Source: Micromussa lordhowensis
Taxonomy: Eukaryota; Cnidaria; Anthozoa; Scleractinia; Lobophylliidae
DNA length: 64,000 nucleotides
Reading direction: 5' to 3'
Assembly (NCBI GenBank): GCA_964020085.1
Contig: CAXHUQ010001522.1
Location: forward strand, 228,332-292,331
The notes beneath the pieces were generated by a model. That model was not told the DNA's origin and did no database searches. It was given only the letters and a program-made list of their open reading frames with translations. Both the position numbers and the translations under genes were made by a program. Below, piece by piece: positions 1 through 10,650 of this stretch (its first letter is position 1; each line of letters starts with the position of its first letter).

Positions 1-1
1 T

Positions 2-160
2 GCAAACTAATACCACCAAAGCACTCCCGGGGTCGGTCCAGGTCCAAATGCGAAGTATCGGAGCTGCGCGAAATCTCGCACTATGCTAATCAGCCCGCAG
101 ATCCCCAGGCGTGGCCGGCTGGCTGACTCGTTAGCCGAGCTTGACGCGTGTCGCAACTTG
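2..160. repeat. Monomer A (159 bp), first copy
   Basis: A is the longer monomer, at about 60% GC. It shares its first ~96 bases with B at 87 of 96 positions, counting through agcccg. It then has a 33-bp stretch beginning cagatccccagg and ending gactcg, where B has only 8 bases (tttgctaa). It rejoins B at ttagccga. The net difference is 25 bp. I cannot tell from sequence alone whether A gained or B lost the segment. Most informative variants in the window fall in A: tcggag/tcagag/ttggag/acggag, aggcgtgg/aggggtgg, gcccgcag/gcctgcag, atgcgaag/attcgaag. Confidence 0.93.
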
Positions 161-204
161 GCAAACTAATGGCACCAAAGCACTCCTGGGGTGGGTCCGG
201 GTCC
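132..204 (+). promoter_or_regulatory. Possible RNA polymerase III-like A-box/B-box pair, first copy
   Basis: In the A monomer, tagccgagcttg (132-143) fits the tRNA A-box pattern TRGCNNAGYNGG at 11 of 12 positions. In the next B, ggtccgggtcc (194-204) resembles the B-box GGTTCGANNCC with two mismatches, 50 bp downstream, within the usual A-to-B-box range. The pair recurs in most dimers. No T-run terminator of four or more follows in the consensus, although B copies with gttttgg have one. Two mismatches in the B-box and the lack of tRNA folding make chance resemblance quite possible. Transcription is not shown. Confidence 0.15.
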
Positions 205-294
205 ACATGCAAAGTTTCGGAGCTGCGCGACATCTCGCACTATGCTAACCAGCCCGTTTGCTAATTAGCCGAACTTTGCGCGCGTCGCAACTTT
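161..294. repeat. Monomer B (134 bp), first copy
   Basis: B is the shorter monomer, at about 55% GC. It begins gcaaactaat followed by ggcacc and lacks the 25-bp A-specific segment. Its 3' end contains an alternating purine-pyrimidine run, gcgcgcg, flanked by ttgcg and cgcaa, which can pair as a short stem. The octamer aactttgc occurs twice, 17 bp apart, across the B/A boundary. Typical B variants are gtttcgg/atttccg/gttttgg, catgcaaag/catccaaag, tctcgcac/tctcacac and gcgcgtcgc/gcgcggcgc. Confidence 0.93.
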
Positions 295-305
295 GCAAAC
301 TAATA
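263..305. other. Inverted and direct repeat at the B/A boundary, first copy
   Basis: Around the 3' end of B, ttgcg and cgcaa can pair across the 5-base loop cgcgt. Attag upstream and ctaat downstream in the next A form a wider, nearly co-centred inverted pair. The octamer aactttgc occurs twice with a 17-bp spacing across the same boundary. The arrangement is present in essentially every dimer; units with gcgcggcgc alter only the loop. Structures of this kind occur in other satellites, but no protein-binding role can be claimed from sequence. Confidence 0.4.
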
Positions 306-1000
306 CCACCAAAGCACTCCCGGGGTCGGTCCAGGTCCAAATGCGAAGTATCGGAGCTGCGCGAAATCTCGCACTATGCTAATCAGCCCGCAGATACCCA
401 GGCATGGCCGGCTGGCTGACTCATTAGCCGAGCTTGACGCGTGTCGCAACTTGGCAAACTAATGGCACCAAAGCACTCCTGGGGTGGGTCCGGGTCCACA
501 TCCAAAGTTTCGGAGCTGTGCGACATCTCGCACTATGCTAACCAGCCCGTTTGCTAATTAGCCGAACTTTGCGCGCGTCGCAACTTTGCAAACTAATACC
601 ACCAAAGCACTCCCGGGGTCGGTCCGGGTCCAAATGCGAAGTATTGGAGCTGCGCGAAATCTCGCACTATGCTAATCAGCCCGCAGATCCCCAGGCGTGG
701 CCGGCTGGCTGACTCGTTAGCCGAGCTTGACGCGTGTCGCAACTTGGCAAACTAATGGCACCAAAGCACTCCTGGGGTGGGTCCGGGTCCACATGCAAAG
801 TTTCGGAGCTGCGCGACATCTCGCACTATGCGAACCAGCCCGTTTGCTAATTAGCCGAACTTTGCGCGCGTCGCAACTTTGCAAACTAATACCACCAAAG
901 CACTCCCGGGGTCGGCCCGGGTCCAAATGCGAAGTATCGGAGCTGCGCGAAATCTTGCACTATGCTAATCAGCCCGCAGATCCCCAGGCGTGGCCGGCTG

Positions 1001-4000
1001 GCTGACTCGTTAGCCGAGCTTGACGCGTGTCGCAACTTGGCAAACTAATTGCACCAAAGCACTCCTGGGGTGGGTCCGGGTCCACATGCAAAGTTTCGGA
1101 GCTGCGCGACATCTCGCAGTATGCAAACCAGCCCGTTTGCTAATTAGCCGAACTTTGCGCGCGTCGCAACTTTGCAAACTAATACCACCAAAGCACTCCC
1201 GGGGTCGGTCCGGGTCCAAATGCGAAGTATCGGAGCTGCGCGAAATCTCGCACTATGCTAATCAGCCCGCAGATCCCCAGGCGTGGCCGGATGGCTGACT
1301 CGTTAGCCGAGCTTGACGCGTGTCGCAACTTGGCAAACTAATGGCACCAAAGCACTCCTGGGGTGGGTCCGGGTCCACATGCAAAGTTTCGGAGCTGCGC
1401 TACATCTCGCACTATGCTAACCAGCCCGTTTGCTAATTAGCCGAACTTTGCGCGCGTCGCAACTTTGCAAACTAATACCACCAAAGCACTCCCGGGGTCG
1501 GTCCGGGTCCAAATGCGAAGTATCGGAGCTGCGCGAAATCTCGCACTATGCTAATCAGCCCGCAGATCCCCAGGCGTGGCCGGCTGGCTGACTCGTTAGC
1601 CGAGCTTGACGCGGGTCGCAACTTGGCAAACTAATGGCACCAAAGCACTCCTGGGGTGGGTCCGGGTCCACATGCAAAGTTTCGGAGCTGCGCGACATCT
1701 CGCACTATGCTAACCAGCCCGTTTGCTAATTAGCCGAACTTTGCGCGCGGCGCAACTTTGCAAACTAATACCACCAAAGCACTCCCGGGGTCGGTCCGGG
1801 TCCAAATTCGAAGTATCGGAGCTGTGCGAAATCTCGCACTATGCTAATCAGCTCGCAGATCCCCAGGCGTGGCCGGCTTGCTGACTCGTTAGCCGAGCTT
1901 GACGCGTGTCGCAACTTGGCAAACTAATGGCACCAAAGCACTCCTGGGGTGGGTCCGGGTCCACATGCAAAGTTTCGGAGCTGCGCTACATCTCGCACTA
2001 TGCTAACCAGCCCGTTTGCTAATTAGCCGAACTTTGCGCGCGTCGCAACTTTGCAAACTAATACCACCAAAGCACTCCCGGGGTCGGTCCGGGTCCAAAT
2101 GCGAAGTATCGGAGCTGCGCGAAATCTCGCACTATGCTAATCAGCCCGCAGATCCCCAGGCGTGGCCGGCTGGCTGACTCGTTAGCCGAGCTTGACGCGG
2201 GTCGCAACTTGGCAAACTAATGGCACCAAAGCACTCCTGGGGTGGGTCCGGGTCCACATGCAAAGTTTCGGAGCTGCGCTACATCTCGCACTATGCTAAC
2301 CAGCCCGTTTGCTAATTAGCCGAACTTTGCGCGCGTCGCAACTTTGCAAACTAATACCACCAAAGCACTCCCGGGGTCGGTCCGGGTCCAAATGCGAAGT
2401 ATCGGAGCTGCGCGAAATCTCGCACTATGCTAATCAGCCCGCAGATCCCCAGGCGTGGCCGGCTGGCTGACTCGTTAGCCGAGCTTGACGCGGGTCGCAA
2501 CTTGGCAAACTAATGGCACCAAAGCACTCCTGGGGTGGGTCCGGGTCCACATGCAAAGTTTCGGAGCTGCGCGACATCTCGCACTATGCTAACCAGCCCG
2601 TTTGCTAATTAGCCGAACTTTGCGCGCGGCGCAACTTTGCAAACTAATACCACCAAAGCACTCCCGGGGTCGGTCCGGGTCCAAATTCGAAGTATCGGAG
2701 CTGTGCGAAATCTCGCACTATGCTAATCAGCTCGCAGATCCCCAGGCGTGGCCGGCTTGCTGACTCGTTAGCCGAGCTTGACGCGTGTCGCAACTTGGCA
2801 AACTAATGGCACCAAAGCACTCCTGGGGTGGGTCCGGGTCCACATGCAAAATTTCCGAGCTGCGCGACATCTCGCACTATGCTAACCAGCCCGTTTGCTA
2901 ATTAGCCGAACTTTGCGCGCGTCGCAACTTTGCAAACTAATACCACCAAAGCACTCCCGGGGTCGGTCCGGGTCCAAATGCGAAGTATCGGAGCTGCGCG
3001 AAATCTCGCACTATGCTAATCAGCCCGCAGATCCCCAGGCGTGGCCGGCTGGCTGACTCGTTAGCCGAGCTTGACGCGTGTCGCAACTTGGCAAACTAAT
3101 GGCACCAAAGCACTCCTGGGGTGGGTCCGGGTCCACATGCAAAGTTTCGGAGCTGCGCGACATCTCGCACTATGCTAACCAGCCCGTTTGCTAATTAGCC
3201 GAACTTTGCGCGCGTCGCAACTTTGCAAACTAATACCACCAAAGCACTCCCGGGGTCGGTCCGGGTCCAAATGCGAAGTATCGGAGCTGCGCGAAATCTC
3301 GCACTATGCTAATCAGCCCGCAGATCCCCAGGCGTGGCCGGCTGGCTGACTCGTTAGCCGAGCTTGACGCGTGTCGCAACTTGGCAAACTAATGGCACCA
3401 AAGCACTCCTGGGGTGGGTCCGGGTCCACATGCAAAATTTCCGAGCTGCGCGACATCTCGCACTATGCTAACCAGCCCGTTTGCTAATTAGCCGAACTTT
3501 GCGCGCGTCGCAACTTTGCAAACTAATACCACCAAAGCACTCCCGGGGTCGGTCCGGGTCCAAATGCGAAGTATCGGAGCTGCGCGAAATCTCGCACTAT
3601 GCTAATCAGCCCGCAGATCCCCAGGCGTGGCCGGCTGGCTGACTCGTTAGCCGAGCTTGACGCGTGTCGCAACTTGGCAAACTAATGGCACCAAAGCACT
3701 CCTGGGGTGGGTCCGGGTCCACATGCAAAGTTTCGGAGCTGCGCGACATCTCGCACTATGCTAACCAGCCCGTTTGCTAATTAGCCGAACTTTGCGCGCG
3801 TCGCAACTTTGCAAACTAATACCACCAAAGCACTCCCGGGGTCGGTCCGGGTCCAAATGCGAAGTATCGGAGCTGCGCGAAATCTCGCACTATGCTAATC
3901 AGCCCGCAGATCCCCAGGCGTGGCCGGCTGGCTGACTCGTTAGCCGAGCTTGACGCGTGTCGCAACTTGGCAAACTAATGGCACCAAAGCACTCCTGGGG

Positions 4001-4100
4001 TGGGTCCGGGTCCACATGCAAAGTTTCGGAGCTGCGCGACATCTCGCACTATGCTAACCAGCCCGTTTGCTAATTAGCCGAACTTTGCGCGCGTCGCAAC
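1001..4100. repeat. Mixed dimers with a three-dimer (879-bp) duplication
   Basis: Near 1.05-1.30 kb are three uncommon variants: aattgcacc (1050), cgcagtatg in B and ggatggctg in A. All recur at 38.93-39.18 kb (offset 37,880) and 60.24-60.49 kb. The attcgaag variant at 1807 recurs at 2686, and the linked gctcgcag recurs at the same spacing, 879 bp or three dimers, indicating a local duplication. B copies with gcgctacat occur near 1.40, 1.99 and 2.28 kb, and the atttccgag form of B near 2.85 and 3.43 kb. From about 3.5 to 4.1 kb the dimers are near consensus. No gene or other element is seen. Confidence 0.8.
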
Positions 4101-7100
4101 TTTGCAAACTAATACCACCAAAGCACTCCCGGGGTCGCTCCGGGTCCAAATGCGAAGTATCAGAGCTGCGCGAAATCTCGCACTATGCTAATCAGCCCGC
4201 AGATCCCCAGGCGTGGCCGGCTGGCTGACTCGTTAGCCGAGCTTGACGCGTGTCGCAACTTGGCAAACTAATGGCACCAAAGCACTCCTGGGGTGGGTCC
4301 GGGTCCACATGCAAAGTTTCGGAGCTGCGCGACATCTCGCACTATGCTAACCAGCCCGTTTGCTAATTAGCCGAACTTTGCGCGCGTCGCAACTTTGCAA
4401 ACTAATACCACCAAAGCACTCCCGGGGTCGGTCCGGGTCCAAATGCGAAGTAACGGAGCTGCGCGAAATCTCGCACTATGCTAATCAGCCCGCAGATCCC
4501 CAGGGGTGGCCGGCTGGCTGACTCGTTAGCCGAGCTTGACGCGTGTCGCAACTTGGCAAACTAATGGCACCAAAGCACTCCTGGGGTGGGTCCGGGTCCA
4601 CATGCAAAGTTTCGGAGCTGCGCGACATCTCGCACTATGCTAACCAGCCCGTTTGCTAATTAGCCGAACTTTGCGCGCGTCGCAACTTTGCAAACTAATA
4701 CCACCAAAGCACTCCCGGGGTCGGTCCGGGTCCAAATGCGAAGTATCGGAGCTGCGCGAAATCTCGCACTATGCTAATCAGCCCGCAGATCCCCAGGCGT
4801 GGCCGGCTGGCTGACTCGTTAGCCGAGCTTGACGCGTGTCGCAACTTGGCAAACTAATGGCACCAAAGCACTCCTGGGGTGGGTCCGGGTCCACATGCAA
4901 AGTTTCGGAGCTGCGCGACATCTCGCACTATGCTAACCAGCCCGTTTGCTAATTAGCCGAACTTTGCGCGCGTCGCAACTTTGCAAACTAATACCACCAA
5001 AGCACTCCCGGGGTCTGTCCGGGTCCAAATGCGAAGTAACGGAGCTGCGCGAAATCTCGCACTATGCTAATCAGCCCGCAGATCCCCAGGGGTGGCCGGC
5101 TGGCTGACTCGTTAGCCGAGCTTGACGCGTGTCGCAACTTGGCAAACTAATGGCACCAAAGCACTCCTGGGGTGGGTCCGGGTCCACATGCAAAGTTGCG
5201 GAGCTGCGCGACATCTCGCACTATGCTAACCAGCCCGTTTGCTAATTAGCCGAACTTTGCGCGCGTCGCAACTTTGCAAACTAATACCACCAAAGCACTC
5301 CCGGGGTCGGTCCGGGTCCAAATGCGAAGTATCGGAGCTGCGCGAAATCTCGCACTATGCTAATCAGCCCGCAGATCCCCAGGGGTGGCCGGCTGGCTGA
5401 CTCGTTAGCCGAGCTTGACGCGTGTCGCAACTTGGCAAACTAATGGCACCAAAGCACTCCTGGGGTGGGTCCGGGTCCACATGCAAAGTTTCGGAGCTGC
5501 GCGACATCTCACACTATGCTAACCAGCCCGTTTGCTAATTAGCCGAACTTTGCGCGCATCGCAACTTTGCAAACTAATACCACCAAAGCACTCCCGGGGT
5601 CGGTCCGGGTCCAAATGCGAAGTATCGGAGCTGCGCGAAATCTCGCACTATGCTAATCAGCCCGCAGATCCCCAGGCGTGGCCGGCTGGCTGACTCGTTA
5701 GCCGAGCTTGACGCGTGTCGCAACTTGGCAAACTAATGGCACCAAAGCACTCCTGGGGTGGGTCCGGGTCCACATGCAAAGTTTCGGAGCTGCGCGACAT
5801 CTCGCACTATGCTAACCAGCCCGTTTGCTAATTAGCCGAACTTTGCGCGCGTCGCAACTTTGCAAACTAATACCACCAAAGCACTCCCGGGGTCGGTCCG
5901 GGTCCAAATGCGAAGTATCGGAGCTGCGCGAAATCTCGCACTATGCTAATCAGCCCGCAGATCCCCAGGCGTGGCCGGCTGGCTGACTCGTTAGCCGAGC
6001 TTGACGCGTGTCGCAACTTGGCAAACTAATGGCACCAAAGCACTCCTGGGGTGGGTCCGGGTCCACATGCAAAGTTTCGGAGCTGCGCGACATCTCGCAC
6101 TATGCTAACCAGCCCGTTTGCTAATTAGCCGAACTTTGCGCGCGTCGCAACTTTGCAAACTAATACCACCAAAGCACTCCCGGGGTCGGTCCGGGTCTAA
6201 ATGCGAAGTAACGGAGCTGCGCGAAATCTCGCACTATGCTAATCAGCCCGCAGATCCCCAGGGGTGGCCGGCTGGCTGACTCGTTAGCCGAGCTTGACGC
6301 GTGTCGCAACTTGGCAAACTAATGGCACCAAAGCACTCCTGGGGTGGGTCCGGGTCCACATGCAAAGTTTCGGAGCTGCGCGACATCTCGCACTATGCTA
6401 ACCAGCCCGTTTGCTAATTAGCCGAACTTTGCGCGCGTCGCAACTTTGCAAACTAATACCACCAAAGCACTCCCGGGGTCGGTCCGGGTCCAAATGCGAA
6501 GTATCGGAGCTGCGCGAAATCTCTGCACTATGCTAATCAGCACGCAGATCCCCAGGCGTGGCCGGCTGGCTGACTCGTTAGCCGAGCTTGACGCGGGTCG
6601 CAACTTGGCAAACTAATGGCACCAAAGCACTCCTGGGATGGGTCCGGGTCCACATGCAAAGTTTCGGAGCTGCGCGACATCTCGCACTATGCTAACCAGC
6701 CCGTTTGCTAATTAGCCGAACTTTGCGCGCGGCGCAACTTTGCAAACTAATACCACCAAAGCACTCCCGGGGTCGGTCCGGGTCCAAATGCGAAGTATCG
6801 GAGCTGCGCGAAATCTCGCACTATGCTAATCAGCCCGCAGATCCCCAGGCGTGGCCGGCTGGCTGACTCGTTAGCCGAGCTTGACGCGTGTCGCAACTTG
6901 GCAAACTAATGGCACCAAAGCACTCCTGGGGTGGGTCCGGGTCCACATGCAAAGTTTCGGAGCTGCGCGACATCTCGCACTATGCTAACCAGCCCGTTTG
7001 CTAATTAGCCCAACTTTGCGCGCGTCGCAACTTTGCAAACTAATACCACCAAAGCACTCCCGGGGTCGGTCCGGGTCCAAATGCGAAGTATCAGAGCTGC

Positions 7101-10100
7101 GCGAAATCTCGCACTATGCTAATCAGCCCGCAGATCCCCAGACGTGGCCGGCTGGCTGACTCGTTAGCCGAGCTTGACGCGTGTCGCAACTTGGCAAACT
7201 AATGGCACCAAAGCACTCCTGGGGTGGGTCCGGGTCCACATGCAAAGTTTCGGAGCTGCGCGACATCTCGCACTATGCTAACCAGCCCGTTTGCTAATTA
7301 GCCGAACTTTGCGCGCGTCGCAACTTTGCAAACTAATACCACCAAAGCACTCCCGGGGTCTGTCCGGGTCCAAATGCGAAGTAACGGAGCTGCGCGAAAT
7401 CTCGCACTATGCTAATCAGCCCGCAGATCCCCAGGGGTGGCCGGCTGGCTGACTCGTTAGCCGAGCTTGACGCGTGTCGCAACTTGGCAAACTAATGGCA
7501 CCAAAGCACTCCTGGGGTGGGTCCGGGTCCACATGCAAAGTTTCGGAGCTGCGCGACATCCCGCACTATGCTAACCAGCCCGTTTGCTAATTAGCCGAAC
7601 TTTGCGCGCGTCGCAACTTTGCAAACTAATACCACCAAAGCACTCCCGGGGTCGGTCCAGGTCCAAATGCGAAGTATCGGAGCTGCGCGAAATCTCGCAC
7701 TATGCTAATCAGCCCGCAGATCCCCAGGGGTGGCCGGCTGGCTGACTCGTTAGCCGAGCTTGACGCGTGTCGCAACTTGGCAAACTAATGGCACCAAAGC
7801 ACTCCTGGGGTGGGTCCGGGTCCACATGCAAAGTTTCGGAGCTGCGCGACATCTCGCACTATGCTAACCAGCCCGTTTGCTAATTAGCCGAACTTTGCGC
7901 GCGTCGCAACTTTGCAAACTAATACCACCAAAGCACTCCCGGGGTCGGTCCGGGTCCAAATGCGAAGTATCGGAGCTGCGCGAAATCTCGCACTATGCTA
8001 ATCATCCCGCAGATCCCCAGGGGTGGCCGGCTGGCTGACTCGTTAGCCGAGCTTGACGCGTGTCGCAACTTGGCAAACTAATGGCACCAAAGCACTCCTG
8101 GGGTGGGTCCGGGTCCACATGCAAAGTTTCGGAGCTGCGCGACATCTCGCACTATGCTAACCAGCCCGTTTGCTAATTAGCCGAACTTTGCGCGCGTCGC
8201 AACTTTGCAAACTAATACCACCAAAGCACTCCCGGGGTCGGTCCGGGTCCAAATGCGAAGTATCGGAGCTGCGCGAAATCTCGCACTATGCTAATCAGCC
8301 CGCAGATCCCCAGGCGTGGCCGGCTGGCTGACTCGTTAGCCGAGCTTGACGCGTGTCGCAACTTGGCAAACTAATGGCACCAAAGCACTCCTGGGGTGGG
8401 TCCGGGTCCACATGCAAAGTTTCGGAGCTGCGCGACATCTCGCACTATGCTAACCAGCCCGTTTGCTAATTAGCCCAACTTTGCGCGCGTCGCAACTTTG
8501 CAAACTAATACCACCAAAGCACTCCCGGGGTCGGTCCGGGTCCAAATGCGAAGTATCGGAGCTGCGCGAAATCTCGCACTATGCTAATCAGCCCGCAGAT
8601 CCCCAGGCGTGGCCGGCTGGCTGACTCGTTAGCCGAGCTTGACGCGTGTCGCAACTTGGCAAACTAATGGCACCAAAGCACTCCTGGGGTGGGTCCGGGT
8701 CCACATGCAAAGTTTCGGAGCTGCGCGACATCTCGCACTATGCTAACCAGCCCGTTTGCTAATTAGCCGAACTTTGCGCGCGTCGCAACTTTGCAAACTA
8801 ATACCACCAAAGCACTCCCGGGGTCGGTCCGGGTCCAAATGCGAAGTATCGGAGCTGCGCGAAATCTCGCACTATGCTAATCAGCCCGCAGATCCCCAGG
8901 CGTGGCCGGCTGGCTGACTCGTTAGCCGAGCTTGACGCGTGTCGCAACTTGGCAAACTAATGGCACCAAAGCACTCCTGGGGTGGGTCCGGGTCCACATG
9001 CAAAGTTTCGGAGCTGCGCGACATCTCGCACTATGCTAACCAGCCCGTTTGCTAATTAGCCGAACTTTGCGCGCGTCGCAACTTTGCAAACTAATACCAC
9101 CAAAGCACTCCCGGGGTCGGTCCGGGTCCAAATGCGAAGTATCGGAGCTGCGCGAAATCTCGCACTATGCTAATCAGCCCGCAGATCCCCAGGCGTGGCC
9201 GGCTGGCTGACTCGTTAGCCGAGCTTGACGCGTGTCGCAACTTGGCAAACTAATGGCACCAAAGCACTCCTGGGGTGGGTCCGGGTCCACATGCAAAGTT
9301 TCGGAGCTGCGCGACATCTCACACTATGCTAACCAGCCCGTTTGCTAATTAGCCGAACTTTGCGCGCATCGCAACTTTGCAAACTAATACCACCAAAGCA
9401 CTCCCGGGGTCGGTCCGGGTCCAAATGCGAAGTATCGGAGCTGCGCGAAATCTCGCACTATGCTAATCAGCCCGCAGATCCCCAGGCGTGGCCGGCTGGC
9501 TGACTCGTTAGCCGAGCTTGACGCGTGTCGCAACTTGGCAAACTAATGGCACCAAAGCACTCCTGGGGTGGGTCCGGGTCCACATGCAAAGTTTCGGAGC
9601 TGCGCGACATCTCGCACTATGCTAACCAGCCCGTTTGCTAATTAGCCGAACTTTCCGCGCGTCGCAACTTTGCAAACTAATACCACCAAAGCACTCCCGG
9701 GGTCGGTCCGGGTCCAAATGCGAAGTATCGGAGCTGCGCGAAATCTCGCACTATGCTAATCAGCCCGCAGATCCCCAGGCGTGGCCGGCTGGCTGACTCG
9801 TTAGCCGAGCTTGACGCGTGTCGCAACTTGGCAAACTAATGGCACCAAAGCACTCCTGGGGTGGGTCCGGGTCCACATGCAAAGTTTCGGAGCTGCGCGA
9901 CATCTCGCACTATGCTAACCAGCCCGTTTGCTAATTAGCCGAACTTTGCGCGCGTCGCAACTTTGCAAACTAATACCACCAAAGCACTCCCGGGGTCGGT
10001 CCGGGTCCAAATGCGAAGTATCGGAGCTGCGCGAAATCTCGCACTATGCTAATCAGCCCGCAGATCCCCAGGCGTGGCCGGCTGGCTGACTCGTTAGCCG

Positions 10101-10650
10101 AGCTTGACGCGTGTCGCAACTTGGCAAACTAATGGCACCAAAGCACTCCTGGGGTGGGTCCGGGTCCACATGCAAAGTTTCGGAGCTGCGCGACATCTCG
10201 CACTATGCTAACCAGCCCGTTTGCTAATTAGCCGAACTTTGCGCGCGTCGCAACTTTGCAAACTAATACCACCAAAGCACTCCCGGGGTCGGTCCGGGTC
10301 CAAATGCGAAGTATCAGAGCTGCGCGAAATCTCGCACTATGCTAATCAGCCCGCAGATCCCCAGGCGTGGCCGGCTGGCTGACTCGTTAGCCGAGCTTGA
10401 CGCGTGTCGCAACTTGGCAAACTAATGGCACCAAAGCACTCCTGGGGTGGGTCCGGGTCCACATGCAAAGTTTCGGAGCTGCGCGACATCTCGCACTATG
10501 CTAACCAGCCCGTTTGCTAATTAGCCGAACTTTGCGCGCGTCGCAACTTTGCAAACTAATACCACCAAAGCACTCCCGGGGTCGGTCCGGGTCCAAATGC
10601 GAAGTATCGGAGCTGCGCGAAATCTCGCACTATGCTAATCAGCCCGCAGA
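4101..10650. repeat. Dimers with tcagag/taacgg/tctgtcc variants, then near-consensus
   Basis: A distinctive run of A variants occurs at about 4.16-5.4 kb. Its order is gtatcagag, then gtaacgg with aggggtgg, then a plain unit, then gtctgtcc plus gtaacgg, then aggggtgg. The same order is found near 12.07-13.3, 15.45-16.7 and 20.14-21.4 kb, and in part at 7.09-8.0 kb. It is therefore a higher-order segment copied several times. From about 8.2 to 10.3 kb dimers are nearly consensus with scattered substitutions (tctcacac near 9.32 kb, ctttccgcgc near 9.65 kb). Nothing other than satellite is present. Confidence 0.78.
6448..6741. repeat. 294-bp dimer with a 1-bp insertion
   Basis: The A monomer here reads aaatctctgcacta instead of aaatctcgcacta, one extra t near base 6524. 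The next A start is therefore at 6742, which is 294 bp away rather than 293. It is the only single-base length change that shifts the register in this window. The same A copy also has cagcacgcag where other units have cagcccgcag, and its B has cctgggatgg where others have cctggggtgg. The insertion could be a real private mutation or a sequencing error. Confidence 0.85.

Larger units (their letters stand above)
2..294. repeat. Representative 293-bp dimer unit (A + B)
   Basis: This is the first complete dimer: monomer A (2-160) followed by monomer B (161-294), with the next A at 295. Both monomers begin gcaaactaat and end in cgcaactt plus g (A) or t (B). The dimer, not the monomer, is the regular unit, since A and B alternate strictly through the window apart from three rearranged sites. 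This copy carries the ggtccaggtcc form in A, a variant shared with the 24.8-35 kb units. Consensus restriction sites include SmaI (cccggg) and MluI (acgcgt) in A and BssHII (gcgcgc) in B; this copy has all three. Confidence 0.95.
1..1000. repeat. Left-edge dimers with 24.8-35 kb-type variants
   Basis: The dimers from 295 and 588 carry the linked variants that define the 879-bp family at 24.8-35 kb. The first has ccaggtcc with agatacccaggcatgg in A and catccaaag with gctgtgcga in the following B. The second has gtattggagc in A. The third member of that set, with the ctgcag variant, is not present after 588. This suggests the window starts inside or at the edge of a related higher-order block. 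No genes are present; open frames at 717-1005 are read-through of satellite on both strands. Confidence 0.8.

Noticed and set aside
132..204. A real tRNA gene
   Set aside because: Apart from weak A-box and B-box similarity there is no acceptor stem, anticodon arm or cloverleaf that I can fold, and the B-box lacks the ttcga core.
717..1298. Overlapping open frames of 69 and 92 codons on both strands near the left end
   Set aside because: They are the same satellite read twice, 293 bp apart, on both strands. They exist because a few copies lost a stop by substitution. No start context, codon bias or domain supports a gene.
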